From positions 1-58,070 of IMG/VR virus record IMGVR_UViG_3300021414_000003: a stretch of 58,070 bases of DNA; one strand, 5' to 3'. Origin of the DNA: a virus. Below the pieces are notes generated by a model. The model did no database searches, had not been told where the DNA came from, and worked only from the letters and a program-made list of their open reading frames with translations. Below, in pieces: positions 32,828-40,692 of the stretch; within the stretch, counting starts at the first letter, position 1; every line of letters begins with the position of its first letter. Made by a program: the position numbers and the translations under genes.

Positions 32828-34039
32828 TTACATTTGTTTATCCTGTGGCTTCCCCAACTTCTCGAGAAGCTCCCTCAGTTTTTCACCAGTTTCTTGCATC
32901 GTCTTGACGCCGCTCGCAGGGAATTGCCTAGCTCCAGTGCCAACTTCGCTGTCTTCCGAAACTGAAATTTTGCTTAGCTCTTCACGCCGTTGCGACTGAG
33001 TCATGCTGGTATCTGCCAAAATGCTATTGTAACGGCTTCTTATTATGTCATCTTGCAAACGCAACCTATTGTTAGCGATTCCCATTCTACTCATGCATGC
33101 TGACGCCATACTTTTCGGGTCTTTGTATGCTTCAGCATCAGAGCCTTGTCCTGCAGAGTTCTCTTGATTCTTAATGTTGCCAAACTTAGCAATACAGATC
33201 TGGAGGAAGTCATCAGTAAGTGTCACATTATCGACGATATGCTGAATGACCGAAGTAATCCCACTAACATCCGCCGGAGTGCTCGCCACTTTTGTATCTT
33301 TAAGGGAGCCAGAAGTCGTAGTAACCGCTTTTTCAGGCACCATGTTCGCTATAGACTTTAAAATTCCATCATTCGATGTTTTCAGTCTAACTATATCTAC
33401 TTGCGCCTCTTTTTTCCTTTCCTCGTTTATGCCAGGCACTTTAATCTCATTCTCCAGAGAATTTATTTTCGTGAATTGTTCTTCAAATACACTTTGAAGA
33501 AACGCGATCGCTGATCCTTGGGCAGAACCCGAGGCGCTAACTAACGCTGCTGACGCACTGACTACCCCCGTCATCTGCTCGATTGCAAGCAACGCCACAG
33601 TTTGCTTTTGATAGCGCCTAATGAGCAAGCTGTATTCTGAAGCACTGATTGCCTGGTTCATATACGCTTCACATGCCCTGAAAAATTGATCGCGCAAAAG
33701 CTGAATACTCTGCGTTCGCAGACCTACGAACGCGGCGCTCTCCGCACTAGCGAATGTCGTGCTCAGCGATTTCCCTGTGGGTAGCTTCCCTTGCGCGGCT
33801 AGATCAAAAGCATAAGCAGATAAAGCATCGGGACTGGGCTCTGCACAAACTACGGGATGCGTCGTAGTCGCCCCCTGGCCCTCATCGCGCATGGTGGATG
33901 CAAATATACCACGCTGCTTTATGTCAATCAGAACGCCTTGCCCATTAGAGGTGTCTAAAGTTCGGTGAATACTATTTAAATTACCACAGCCACCAAGACC
34001 ACATCCCACAAGCATTATTGCTGCAAAACATGATCTCAT
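32828..34039 (-). CDS. AT-rich lipoprotein moron
   Basis: 403 aa. Residues 1-18 form a lipoprotein signal with lipobox LGGC (C18). A conserved-looking core (about 64-165: VCAEPSPDALSAYAF, AAFVGLRTQSIQLLRDQFFRACEAYM, RRYQKQTVALLAIEQMTG) resembles unannotated lipoproteins I recall from other bacteria. The rest is helical with coiled-coil potential. It is clearly more AT-rich than its neighbours and has its own sigma70 promoter inside the early operon, so it is probably expressed in the lysogen and changes the host envelope (exclusion or fitness). Function unknown. Confidence 0.8.
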   Translation of the reverse strand: MRSCFAAIMLVGCGLGGCGNLNSIHRTLDTSNGQGVLIDIKQRGIFASTMRDEGQGATTTHPVVCAEPSPDALSAYAFDLAAQGKLPTGKSLSTTFASAESAAFVGLRTQSIQLLRDQFFRACEAYMNQAISASEYSLLIRRYQKQTVALLAIEQMTGVVSASAALVSASGSAQGSAIAFLQSVFEEQFTKINSLENEIKVPGINEERKKEAQVDIVRLKTSNDGILKSIANMVPEKAVTTTSGSLKDTKVASTPADVSGITSVIQHIVDNVTLTDDFLQICIAKFGNIKNQENSAGQGSDAEAYKDPKSMASACMSRMGIANNRLRLQDDIIRSRYNSILADTSMTQSQRREELSKISVSEDSEVGTGARQFPASGVKTMQETGEKLRELLEKLGKPQDKQM

Positions 34040-34076
34040 GGAGTTCTCCGTTATTTGAGACTAGCTTGAACGATTT

Positions 34077-34105
34077 ATAATAGTGATGAATTGGTCTTTG
34101 CTCAA
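34077..34105 (-). promoter_or_regulatory. Moron promoter
   Basis: Minus strand TTGAGC, 17-base spacer, TATTAT, 37 bases before the lipoprotein ATG, in an AT-rich stretch; GGAGA ribosome site follows. Confidence 0.65.
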
Positions 34106-34163
34106 GCACCATATCTTTTTGCCCCCTGAGCGTGAAAAAATTACAACATGCATTTTGAAGGGG

Positions 34164-34508
34164 CTAGAATTCTTCCAACAACCAGCCGCCGCCCTCCTTC
34201 TTCGGTTTCGCCTGGATCGCGACGAAGCGCATCGGGTACAGGTCGGCGGCGATCTTGATCTTCGCGCGCGCGTCGTCGAGCCAGTAGCCTTTCACTTCGT
34301 GCATCTCCAGCTGGCCGTCGGCGAGCATAACGGCGAAGTCCGGCGAGTAGAAGGTGTTGTCGGCCAGCCGTAGTTTGATCCCCTCGAACTTGAACCAGGC
34401 AACCTCGCCGGCGTGCCGCCGCTGCTCCAGCGTTGCGGCGTAGGCCTGCTCGGTCTTGTTCATGGCGCCGGTCTTGAGGCGGCCAAGTGCTTGCAGGCCG
34501 CGCTTCAT
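34164..34508 (-). CDS. DUF1064 nuclease-like protein
   Basis: 114 aa from the ATG overlapping the upstream stop. SPDF (D57) and EMHEVKG (E71, K73) form a PD-(D/E)xK site; DUF1064 proteins resemble T7 endonuclease I/VRR nucleases and act in phage DNA processing. Near the end of the early operon. Confidence 0.85.
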   Translation of the reverse strand: MKRGLQALGRLKTGAMNKTEQAYAATLEQRRHAGEVAWFKFEGIKLRLADNTFYSPDFAVMLADGQLEMHEVKGYWLDDARAKIKIAADLYPMRFVAIQAKPKKEGGGWLLEEF

Positions 34509-34846
34509 CGCTGCCGCTCCAGCAGCTTCATCGTGACCGCACTGACGATTGCATGGCGGACGGCACCGTCCTTTGATTCGCCGGCCTCGCGCGGCCACAT
34601 TAAGTCGAGCTCGTCGATTGCCCTGACAGTGGTCCATGGTTCGCCGATGCGCAAGACCTCTACGTGTTCGACCAGCAGTGGCCCGCAGTCGCGCCAGTCG
34701 CCCGTCCAGTTCGGCACCTTCGCCTGGTTACGGCACGCCGCCCCGCCCGGAGGAGGGGTTCCGAGCAGCGCGCCGCCGACGTCGAAAATGTCCGTCCAGC
34801 CGAGCAGCTCGGCCAAGCGGCGGTTTGCGGCGAGTGCCGCGATCAA
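34505..34846 (-). CDS. DUF2591-like phage protein
   Basis: 113 aa if started at TTG 34846, which overlaps the upstream stop (TTGA); longer starts would lie inside the previous gene. ALAANRRLAELLG, a DWRDCGPLLVEH segment and the final AVRHAIVSAVTMKLLERQ match NinX/DUF2591-type small early proteins. Function unknown. Confidence 0.6.
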   Translation of the reverse strand: MIAALAANRRLAELLGWTDIFDVGGALLGTPPPGGAACRNQAKVPNWTGDWRDCGPLLVEHVEVLRIGEPWTTVRAIDELDLMWPREAGESKDGAVRHAIVSAVTMKLLERQR

Positions 34847-35133
34847 ACGGGCACCTGCAGCGCGTGGAATGCCAGCTTGCGCATGTCGGACAGGTGCTTC
34901 TCTGTGGCGGCGAGCGAACCGGCGCTGCCCGAGCCTTCCGTTGGCCGGAGGCCGCAGTCCCACAGTGCATCCATGAGGCGCTGTGCGTCATTCATCTGCA
35001 GCGACATCAGCGGGGGCGACAATTGGCCCTGCTCGCGCTTCTCGAAAGTGACGTGCCGGGCGATGTTGTCGCCGTCAAGTAAGTGCAAATCGATGGCGTC
35101 CATGATGATCTGCCGTTGTGCATAGAATTTCAT
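34843..35133 (-). CDS. Conserved early-operon protein, unknown
   Basis: 96 aa. MKFYAQRQIIMDAIDLHLL ... LWDCGLRPTEGSGSAGSLAATEKHLSDMRKLAFHAL; the GLRPTEG and SLAAT..HL.DMR patterns recur in phage early regions. No function known to me. ATGA coupling on both sides. Confidence 0.7.
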   Translation of the reverse strand: MKFYAQRQIIMDAIDLHLLDGDNIARHVTFEKREQGQLSPPLMSLQMNDAQRLMDALWDCGLRPTEGSGSAGSLAATEKHLSDMRKLAFHALQVPV

Positions 35134-35396
35134 TCAATCCCCTTTTCGGTTTGTGCTTCGTGGTTTTTCTGCTTTTGCTTCTGCTTCTCGATCCACGCGC
35201 TGCGTGGTGCCATTGGGTTGGCCCAGACAAAGTGCACGCAGACCCGGTGATCCCAGGCTATGAACGGGTGGCGCAATTCGTAGCTCGTGCCGTCGTAGCC
35301 GGTGCACCGCCCTTCCCCGCGCTCCTTGAGTTCCGGGTAGCCGATGGTGGTGAAGTGTCGGCACCGGCCGCAAATCTCTTCCCATCGCTCCGTCAC
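35130..35396 (-). CDS. Small Cys-containing protein
   Basis: 88 aa from a GTG overlapping the dnaC-like stop (GTGA); a GTG eight codons earlier is possible. CGRC near the start and further Cys (GRCTGY, HRVCVHF) suggest a zinc site. It ends with a QKQKQK tract, also seen in the 39-aa gene at 42591-42710. Confidence 0.6.
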   Translation of the reverse strand: MTERWEEICGRCRHFTTIGYPELKERGEGRCTGYDGTSYELRHPFIAWDHRVCVHFVWANPMAPRSAWIEKQKQKQKNHEAQTEKGIE

Positions 35397-36145
35397 GCGA
35401 ATGCTCGCTGGCTCTCCCACGGGAAATTGCAGGGGTAGGCGTTGTCGCGCAGCCGGTCGTGCACGCGGTCGCCAACGAAGTCCTTGAGCGTGTCGAGCTT
35501 CTGGTTCGTGATTGCGATCATCGGCTTGTTGTTCGAATAACGCCTGTTGACGACCTCGGTGAGCAGGAGCTTCGCGTTGTCCTTGTCCGATACCGCGTCG
35601 ATCTCATCCAGGACGAGCAGGTCGTACCGGGCGAAGCGCGCGATCTCCGTTTCCTCGGCCTTGCCCTCCCGCCCGTAGCTGGACTGGATCTCGCTGATCA
35701 TGCCGCGCGCCGTGATGTACCGCGCCGAGCGCCCCGTCTTGGCGATGTAGGCCTCTGTCAGCTCGCAGGCCAGCAGCGTCTTCCCGGTGCCGACCTCGCC
35801 CACCATCAGCAGCACTGCCCAGCGCGGTGCCGGCGTGATGGCATCGCGGAACCTGGCTGCGATCGCGCGGATCGCTTTGTGCTCGTCGGTCAGGCCCTTG
35901 AAGCTTTGGCCGCGGTATCGCGCTGGGATGTCCGCCGCCTTCGCGACGTGCTCGCGGCGGTCTTTTGCCCAGATCGCGTCGAAGTCAGGGCGCTTCTGCT
36001 GGTCCAGGCAGTGCGGGCAATACCAGCCGGCGCCGGAACGGGCGAGCACCTTGCTTGCGCCGTGCTCGCCGCAGGAGCCATCGACGTATTGCAGCCGCGC
36101 GCCGAGACCCTCGATCAAACTCCCGACATGCTGGAAGCCGCTCAT
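35393..36145 (-). CDS. dnaC: DnaC-like helicase loader
   Basis: 250 aa AAA+ ATPase. N-terminal zinc-type Cys (C25, C43, C46), Walker A GEVGTGKT (116-123), Walker B LLVLDEID (176-183), sensor ITNQ (212-215) and an Arg-rich RVHDRLRD (227-234). It loads the host replicative helicase at the phage origin, together with the protein encoded just upstream. ATGA overlap. Confidence 0.93.
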   Translation of the reverse strand: MSGFQHVGSLIEGLGARLQYVDGSCGEHGASKVLARSGAGWYCPHCLDQQKRPDFDAIWAKDRREHVAKAADIPARYRGQSFKGLTDEHKAIRAIAARFRDAITPAPRWAVLLMVGEVGTGKTLLACELTEAYIAKTGRSARYITARGMISEIQSSYGREGKAEETEIARFARYDLLVLDEIDAVSDKDNAKLLLTEVVNRRYSNNKPMIAITNQKLDTLKDFVGDRVHDRLRDNAYPCNFPWESQRAFA

Positions 36146-36669
36146 AGTGGAACGTCCTCAGCCGGGACCGCGATCGCGTGTCGCTGCATGAAGTTGTCCT
36201 GCGCGCCCTGGTCGCCCGACCGGTCGGCGCCGGCGAAGTTGAACTTCTGGCGCGGCAAAGCGATAGGCTTGGCACCAGCGGTATTGCTCGCTGCCGGCGG
36301 CGTCCAGTCGGAACCGAAGTGCTCATCGGGCCCGAAGAACGTCTCCGGCAGCTTCAGATGTTGGCCGGTCGCCTGAATGTAGGCAGAGTAGCCCCGCGCT
36401 CCGGCGAGCATCGTCTCGGCAGCCACACCGGACCTGATCCGCGCCGTCCAGGCCTTGAACGTCGCGCGCTTGTTTGCGCCCGGGCGCGTCGGGTAGGCCT
36501 GCCACGCCTCTTCGAACGCCGCCGGGTAGTCGTTTCGCTTCGGCTTGCCCGGCACCGCCGCGCTGCGCAGCGCTTCTAGCTCGTCCAGCAGCTCGTTGAT
36601 CGTCGAGGCCTTGAGCAGTACCGTCTCGGATTTCGCGGCCCGCTCGCGCAGTGGGGAATAGTCACGCAT
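36142..36669 (-). CDS. Replication initiation/primosomal protein
   Basis: 175 aa. EEAWQAYPTRPGANKRATFKAWTARIRSG, then TFFGPDEHF, is the pattern of phage replication proteins found directly upstream of dnaC-like genes (lambda O/P-like pair). It probably binds the origin or helicase. Start overlaps the antirepressor end by eight bases. Confidence 0.75.
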   Translation of the reverse strand: MRDYSPLRERAAKSETVLLKASTINELLDELEALRSAAVPGKPKRNDYPAAFEEAWQAYPTRPGANKRATFKAWTARIRSGVAAETMLAGARGYSAYIQATGQHLKLPETFFGPDEHFGSDWTPPAASNTAGAKPIALPRQKFNFAGADRSGDQGAQDNFMQRHAIAVPAEDVPL

Positions 36670-37396
36670 GGGCCACCTCCGGCGTGCGCTGCTTCAATTG
36701 CCATTTCGCCCACTCGCCGGTCACCCACAGCACACCCTTCGGCGTGAAGCGTGCGGCATTGTAGGCATGGCCACTGACTTGGGCGGTACCGGCCTTGACG
36801 CAGAACCGGCCGGCGTCGATGTGCGCGGCGTGCGGCGTCAGTTCGCGGCCCAGGCGATACAGGATCTTCTGATCGATGAGGAACTCGCGGAAGTGGTTCT
36901 CGTTTGCGCCCAGCAGCTTGGCCACTTGCCGGAAGCCCTTCGTGCCGGTCGAGTCAGCGTAGCGCCCGACGAACTCCACGGCCGGCGCCGCGGCGGCGAG
37001 CTGCTCGGCCTGGGCTGCGATCACATCCTGCTGGTCGGCGGCCAGGCGCAGCGCATCGGCGAAGGACTTCGGCAAGGCCATGGCCGGCGCCGGCACCGCA
37101 GACTCCAGTTCGATCCAGCGGTCGATGATCTTGGCGCGCAGAACCGCGTTGTAGCCAGAGATGACGATCAGGCAATCGCGCTTCGCCAGGTCGTAGACCA
37201 TCGTTGGACGCCCGCCGCCCTCCGGCGCATGGGGACGAGCGGTATTACGACCAAGTCGTAAAACCCCCTGATTGATCAAAAGCTCGATCGTCGCAATGAC
37301 GTCGTTGTGGCGCGCCTCGCAGATGTCGGCGATTTCGCGGCTCGACATCGTCGCTTCGGTCGAGCCAGTCGGATGCAAACTCAGAATGCTTCCCAT
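36662..37396 (-). CDS. Rha-family/KilAC antirepressor-like regulator
   Basis: 244 aa. N-terminal Rha-type domain (SSREIADICEARHNDVIATIELL, then RDCLIVISGYNAVLRAKIIDRWIELE) and C-terminal KilAC/ANT domain (RQVAKLLGANENHFREFLIDQKILYR, TPKGVLWV). Such proteins control lytic growth or inactivate repressors. AAGGAAA ribosome site. First gene of the replication block. Confidence 0.9.
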   Translation of the reverse strand: MGSILSLHPTGSTEATMSSREIADICEARHNDVIATIELLINQGVLRLGRNTARPHAPEGGGRPTMVYDLAKRDCLIVISGYNAVLRAKIIDRWIELESAVPAPAMALPKSFADALRLAADQQDVIAAQAEQLAAAAPAVEFVGRYADSTGTKGFRQVAKLLGANENHFREFLIDQKILYRLGRELTPHAAHIDAGRFCVKAGTAQVSGHAYNAARFTPKGVLWVTGEWAKWQLKQRTPEVAHA

Positions 37397-37426
37397 GTCG
37401 TTTCCTTTTTGTCTATTGGCGCCGCG

Positions 37427-37915
37427 TCAAGCTGCCTCTCGCGCCAGCTCGCGCACAACGCTGGTCGAGTTGATGTGGTGGCGCACCCGGCGGTCGACTT
37501 CCCGACACGCGCGCTCGACGTCGATGGCGCGCACGTTCTCCAGTTGGGCGTCATGGCAGGCCAGGCCCTCGCGAATGGCGTTCAACTCATCGCCTTTCAA
37601 GATGACGCGGTCGATCTTGAGGATGCGCTTACCGACTTCCAGCAGTGCGTCGCGAGCGGCGATCGTCTGCGCGCGGAACTCGTTGCCGATTTTCTGCTCG
37701 CACATCACGTTCGCCATGTTGATTGCACCGACCAGCAAGTCCCAGCCTTCGCGCGTGCCGGCTCCCTGAGCCATGTCGGCGAGCGCCTTGTGGCTGCGGA
37801 TCTGGATCAGGCGCAGGTGCTCAATGTGGTCACCGCTCATGCCGCCGAAGATGGTCGTCAGGACGTTGCGGGCGACGTACTTCGGGACGTATGGTTTGTT
37901 TCGGCGCTTTTTCAT
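37427..37915 (-). CDS. Early-operon protein, unknown
   Basis: 162 aa, helical. A basic start (MKKRRNKPYVPKYVARNVL) and a middle with DGWDLL-like and EQKIGNEFRAQTIAARDALLEVG features. It resembles unannotated phage proteins of Burkholderiales. Coupled to the upstream gene by ATGA. Confidence 0.65.
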   Translation of the reverse strand: MKKRRNKPYVPKYVARNVLTTIFGGMSGDHIEHLRLIQIRSHKALADMAQGAGTREGWDLLVGAINMANVMCEQKIGNEFRAQTIAARDALLEVGKRILKIDRVILKGDELNAIREGLACHDAQLENVRAIDVERACREVDRRVRHHINSTSVVRELAREAA

Positions 37916-38139
37916 GCTGCCTCCAGCTCATTCTGGTTACCACTGTGCTGGGCTAGAAACGCGCGGCGCTCGCCTATCTGCCGGCCCGGTGCCACCTTGA
38001 ACAGCACCGTCGGCGGTGCGTCGGCGCGGACGTACCGCTCGTAGCCCAGACACCAGCCGTGACCCTCCGCCGCCTCCTGCTCGTGGCCGCTGATAATGAA
38101 GCGCGCACACATAGCACATGGATCGTGAGCGTGCGTCAT
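37912..38139 (-). CDS. Small Cys/His-rich protein
   Basis: 75 aa. CAMCARF with HAHD before it and WCLGY form a likely zinc site (C-x2-C ... C). Function unknown. ATGA overlaps at both ends. Confidence 0.6.
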   Translation of the reverse strand: MTHAHDPCAMCARFIISGHEQEAAEGHGWCLGYERYVRADAPPTVLFKVAPGRQIGERRAFLAQHSGNQNELEAA

Positions 38140-38531
38140 GCTGCAGCGGCCATCGACACGGCGACGGGGATCTTCAGGCGCCTGCACTCATCCTCGTACG
38201 GCAGCCAGGTCTCGGCAGGGGCGCCGTTCTTGATAACCGGATTCCCGTTCTTGTCGCGCTTCGGGCCACGCACCATCAGCACCGTGTCGCGCACGTGCCC
38301 GGGGTCAGCCGCGATCCAGTCGATGCAGAAATGCGGCGTATCGAGCTCAGGGCTGATCTTCACGCGGCGCCCCCCCTGGTTGAACATTTGAGCTGCCAGG
38401 GCGTCACGGCGGGTTGCCCACTCGCTTGGCGTCAGGTTGCGACTACCATCCTGAGTCGAGGTCTTCTTCGCCGCTGCTGCGCGGCACACCGTCAAGCTGA
38501 TTCCATAAACACAAAATGCACCCATGGTCAT
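38136..38531 (-). CDS. Early-operon protein, unknown
   Basis: 131 aa. A short hydrophobic start, then a segment with FCIDWIAADPGHVRDTVLMVRG and a C-terminal Ala tract. No family recognised. ATG overlaps the upstream stop; a second ATG two codons later is possible. Confidence 0.6.
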   Translation of the reverse strand: MTMGAFCVYGISLTVCRAAAAKKTSTQDGSRNLTPSEWATRRDALAAQMFNQGGRRVKISPELDTPHFCIDWIAADPGHVRDTVLMVRGPKRDKNGNPVIKNGAPAETWLPYEDECRRLKIPVAVSMAAAA

Positions 38532-39061
38532 AACTCCGTAGTGGTTTGTGCGACTACCGCAGGGGTTGCACCCGCCGCGGCTTCGCTATTTGTGAGCAGG
38601 CCCTGGGCCCGCAGTTTTTCTTGGCTCTCGGCGCGCGCGGCGTCGAACGTGGCATCGACGGCAGCGCGCGGCATCCGGCCGGCATAGCCACCATCGAGCC
38701 AGGCGTGGCAGTCCGAGCAGCCGTAGCAGCCCTCCTCGTCCGGGGCCTTCAACCCCATGCCCTTGCCGTCTACCAGACGGTTCGAGTGGCACCAGGCCGT
38801 CGTCTCCGGGTTGCGGTTGCAGATGCCGGGGAAGCGGAGCGTGCACTCCTGGCCGCGCGCCGACTTGCGGATTGGCGTCATCTTCGGGCGCGTCGACTTC
38901 ATCGGCTTGCGTGCTTTCGGCGCCCGATCGCGGGCCTTCGCCTGCACCGCGGCGACCCGCAGCACGCCAGCGCCGGCCGCCAGGGTCTTCGTGCTCGAGC
39001 TGCTCATCGGCTTCTTGCGCTGGAGGGGCTTGCCCTGCTTGAGGGGTGAGCGACGCATCAT
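38528..39061 (-). CDS. YbcO-like nuclease (DUF1364)
   Basis: 177 aa. A long basic N-terminal tail (many Lys/Arg, about 1-65) precedes the DUF1364 domain: ARGQECTLRFPGICNRNPETT, WCHSN, GCSDCHAWLDG. Cys and His residues match the zinc/HNH-like site of E. coli YbcO. Probably DNA processing or recombination. The long basic tail is unusual. Confidence 0.85.
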   Translation of the reverse strand: MMRRSPLKQGKPLQRKKPMSSSSTKTLAAGAGVLRVAAVQAKARDRAPKARKPMKSTRPKMTPIRKSARGQECTLRFPGICNRNPETTAWCHSNRLVDGKGMGLKAPDEEGCYGCSDCHAWLDGGYAGRMPRAAVDATFDAARAESQEKLRAQGLLTNSEAAAGATPAVVAQTTTEL

Positions 39062-39093
39062 GCTAAGATTTCGCTTTCGACAACGGAGGCACT

Positions 39094-39315
39094 ATGGACT
39101 GGCGTAGCGAGGAATACCGTGATCATGAAATCGGCGCGCTTGCGCACGAGTCGGGCAGCAGTCCAGGTAAATGGCTGGGGAGCTACGAGATCAAGAAAGA
39201 CGGCGAGGTAGTCGCTCGCGCCGCCGTCGTGAATCTCTATGACAGCGCTGCTGAGGCGCGGCAGAACATCCTCCGGATTGCGAAGCAGGTTCTGGATGAT
39301 TTGCTTGATCGCTGA
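39094..39315 (+). CDS. Plus-strand small gene inside the leftward operon
   Basis: 73 aa with a strong ribosome site (CGGAGG). WLGSYEIKKDGEVVARAAVVNLYDSAAEARQNIL reads as a small beta-hairpin plus helix protein of a type common in beta-proteobacteria. It is divergent from ybcO and convergent with the ASCH gene, so it needs its own promoter (a weak TAAGAT -10 lies near 39062-39067). The overlapping minus frame lacks a ribosome site. Confidence 0.65.
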   Translation: MDWRSEEYRDHEIGALAHESGSSPGKWLGSYEIKKDGEVVARAAVVNLYDSAAEARQNILRIAKQVLDDLLDR

Positions 39316-39317
39316 AA

Positions 39318-40004
39318 TCATGGCGTCACCCGCTTGAACTCGACCACCCACACCCATGGGTTAGCGCCCCAGCTGCCGGCACCGTTGAGCTGCTCCCAGA
39401 GGGTGGCGTAGCGCAGCACCGCGTCCTGGTGCGGGCCCATGCGGCGCGCCAGGTCGAGGATTTCGGCATTGCTGCCCAAGCCATCACACTGACCGATACC
39501 CTCGGCGCGGCAATCGCCCGCGCTGATGGTGTTCAGCCGCTCGACGCGCACCGACACCACCTCGAGCAGGATGCGGCTGGCCCAGCGCGGCATGTGAATG
39601 CTCGGCTTGCAGCTTGTCCGCAGGTTGTCGTCGGCGTCCATAAATTCCTGCACGCCGTCGGTGGCCGGGTAGCTGACGCGGTACCCGGCGCCGGTCTTCC
39701 AGTTGGTTGTGCTCTCGCGCTCGATGCCCTCGGCCCACAGCGGCTGGTAGGTCTCGCGCACCCACAGGCGGTCGCCGGGCTGACCGTACGGGCAGATGAC
39801 CGGATCCTTCCCGACCGCCTTGCCCATCATCCGGTTGTACGTCTCAATGGCCAGGGTAACCGCCTTGTGCACGATCTTCCAGCCACCGCTCCATCCAGCG
39901 TCCTGTTCGATCGGCAGTTTCACCACGCGCCGCGTCTGCGTCTTGGTGCCGCCGAGCAGCGCACGCACCATCGGCGCGCTAAAGAGGATTGGGCGCTCCT
40001 TCAT
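39318..40004 (-). CDS. ASCH/PUA-like phage protein
   Basis: 228 aa beginning KERPILFSAPMVRALLGGTKTQTRRV, the hallmark of a phage family with an ASCH-like fold, with GDRLWVRETYQPLW later and NPWVWVVEFKR at the end. ASCH proteins are thought to bind RNA or modified nucleotides. Ends three bases from the convergent plus gene. Confidence 0.85.
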   Translation of the reverse strand: MKERPILFSAPMVRALLGGTKTQTRRVVKLPIEQDAGWSGGWKIVHKAVTLAIETYNRMMGKAVGKDPVICPYGQPGDRLWVRETYQPLWAEGIERESTTNWKTGAGYRVSYPATDGVQEFMDADDNLRTSCKPSIHMPRWASRILLEVVSVRVERLNTISAGDCRAEGIGQCDGLGSNAEILDLARRMGPHQDAVLRYATLWEQLNGAGSWGANPWVWVVEFKRVTP

Positions 40005-40435
40005 GCCTCACCTCCGCCGATGTTCTTGAAGCCGAAGCCGGCCGGACGCCGGGACCAGGTCGGGACATCTTCACGGGTGCCGCGCGAGTTCAGCATGTAA
40101 GCCTTGCGCAGTGGCGGGCGGTTGAGCGCGCCGAGTCCGTCACGCGCCACGGCGATCTGCCCCACGTACGCGACTTTCACGACACCCGCCTCCTTGTCGT
40201 AGTGCGCCTTGGCGAACTCGCTGCAGTCCACCTTGCCGCCGCCGACGATGCGGAACCACCCGGCGCGCACGCCGCGCTGGATCATCTCGTTGCGAATGTG
40301 GGTGCGCATCGTGTTGCCCATGGCATCGAACAGGGCGTCCTCGGTTTGAGGCCCGTTCTTGTAGAGGTACTGGCCGCCGGTGTACTGGAAGGTGTCCCGG
40401 GCGGCGGTACGGATTGTTCCGCTATCGATGCTCAT
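40001..40435 (-). CDS. Early-operon protein, unknown
   Basis: 144 aa. TEDALFDAMGNTMRTHIRNEMIQRG could be a winged-helix-like segment, with beta strands around VKVAYVGQIAV. Not recognised. Overlaps its neighbours by ATGA and TGATG. Confidence 0.6.
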   Translation of the reverse strand: MSIDSGTIRTAARDTFQYTGGQYLYKNGPQTEDALFDAMGNTMRTHIRNEMIQRGVRAGWFRIVGGGKVDCSEFAKAHYDKEAGVVKVAYVGQIAVARDGLGALNRPPLRKAYMLNSRGTREDVPTWSRRPAGFGFKNIGGGEA

Positions 40436-40692
40436 CAGTGAGCCCTCCGAATAGTTACTTGTGCGACCCAGCAGCCAGCGATGTGCGGCTCTCCTTCAGC
40501 CTCACCGCAGCAGATGCAGCGGGCCGGGCCCTGGGCGATGCTGGGCGCGGCGGCGCGCACTGGCGCAGGCGCCGGGCGGCAGTTGCATGGGCGGCGACCG
40601 CCGGAGCAGTCGCCGCCGCAGTCGCCGCCGCAGCCCGGCGCCGTGCGCACCAGGTCGATCAGCGCGGCGAGTGGAGCGATGAAGCGATTCAT
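40435..40692 (-). CDS. Cys-rich small protein
   Basis: 85 aa with ten Cys, including GCGGDCGGDCSGG and RCICCGEAEG, suggesting one or two metal sites. Directly downstream of the methyltransferase and coupled to it (ATGA). Function unknown. Confidence 0.6.
   Translation of the reverse strand: MNRFIAPLAALIDLVRTAPGCGGDCGGDCSGGRRPCNCRPAPAPVRAAAPSIAQGPARCICCGEAEGEPHIAGCWVAQVTIRRAH

Noticed and set aside
39058-39357. 99-aa minus frame opposite the plus gene 39094-39315
   Set aside because: No ribosome site, overlaps the ASCH gene end; the plus frame has the better signals.
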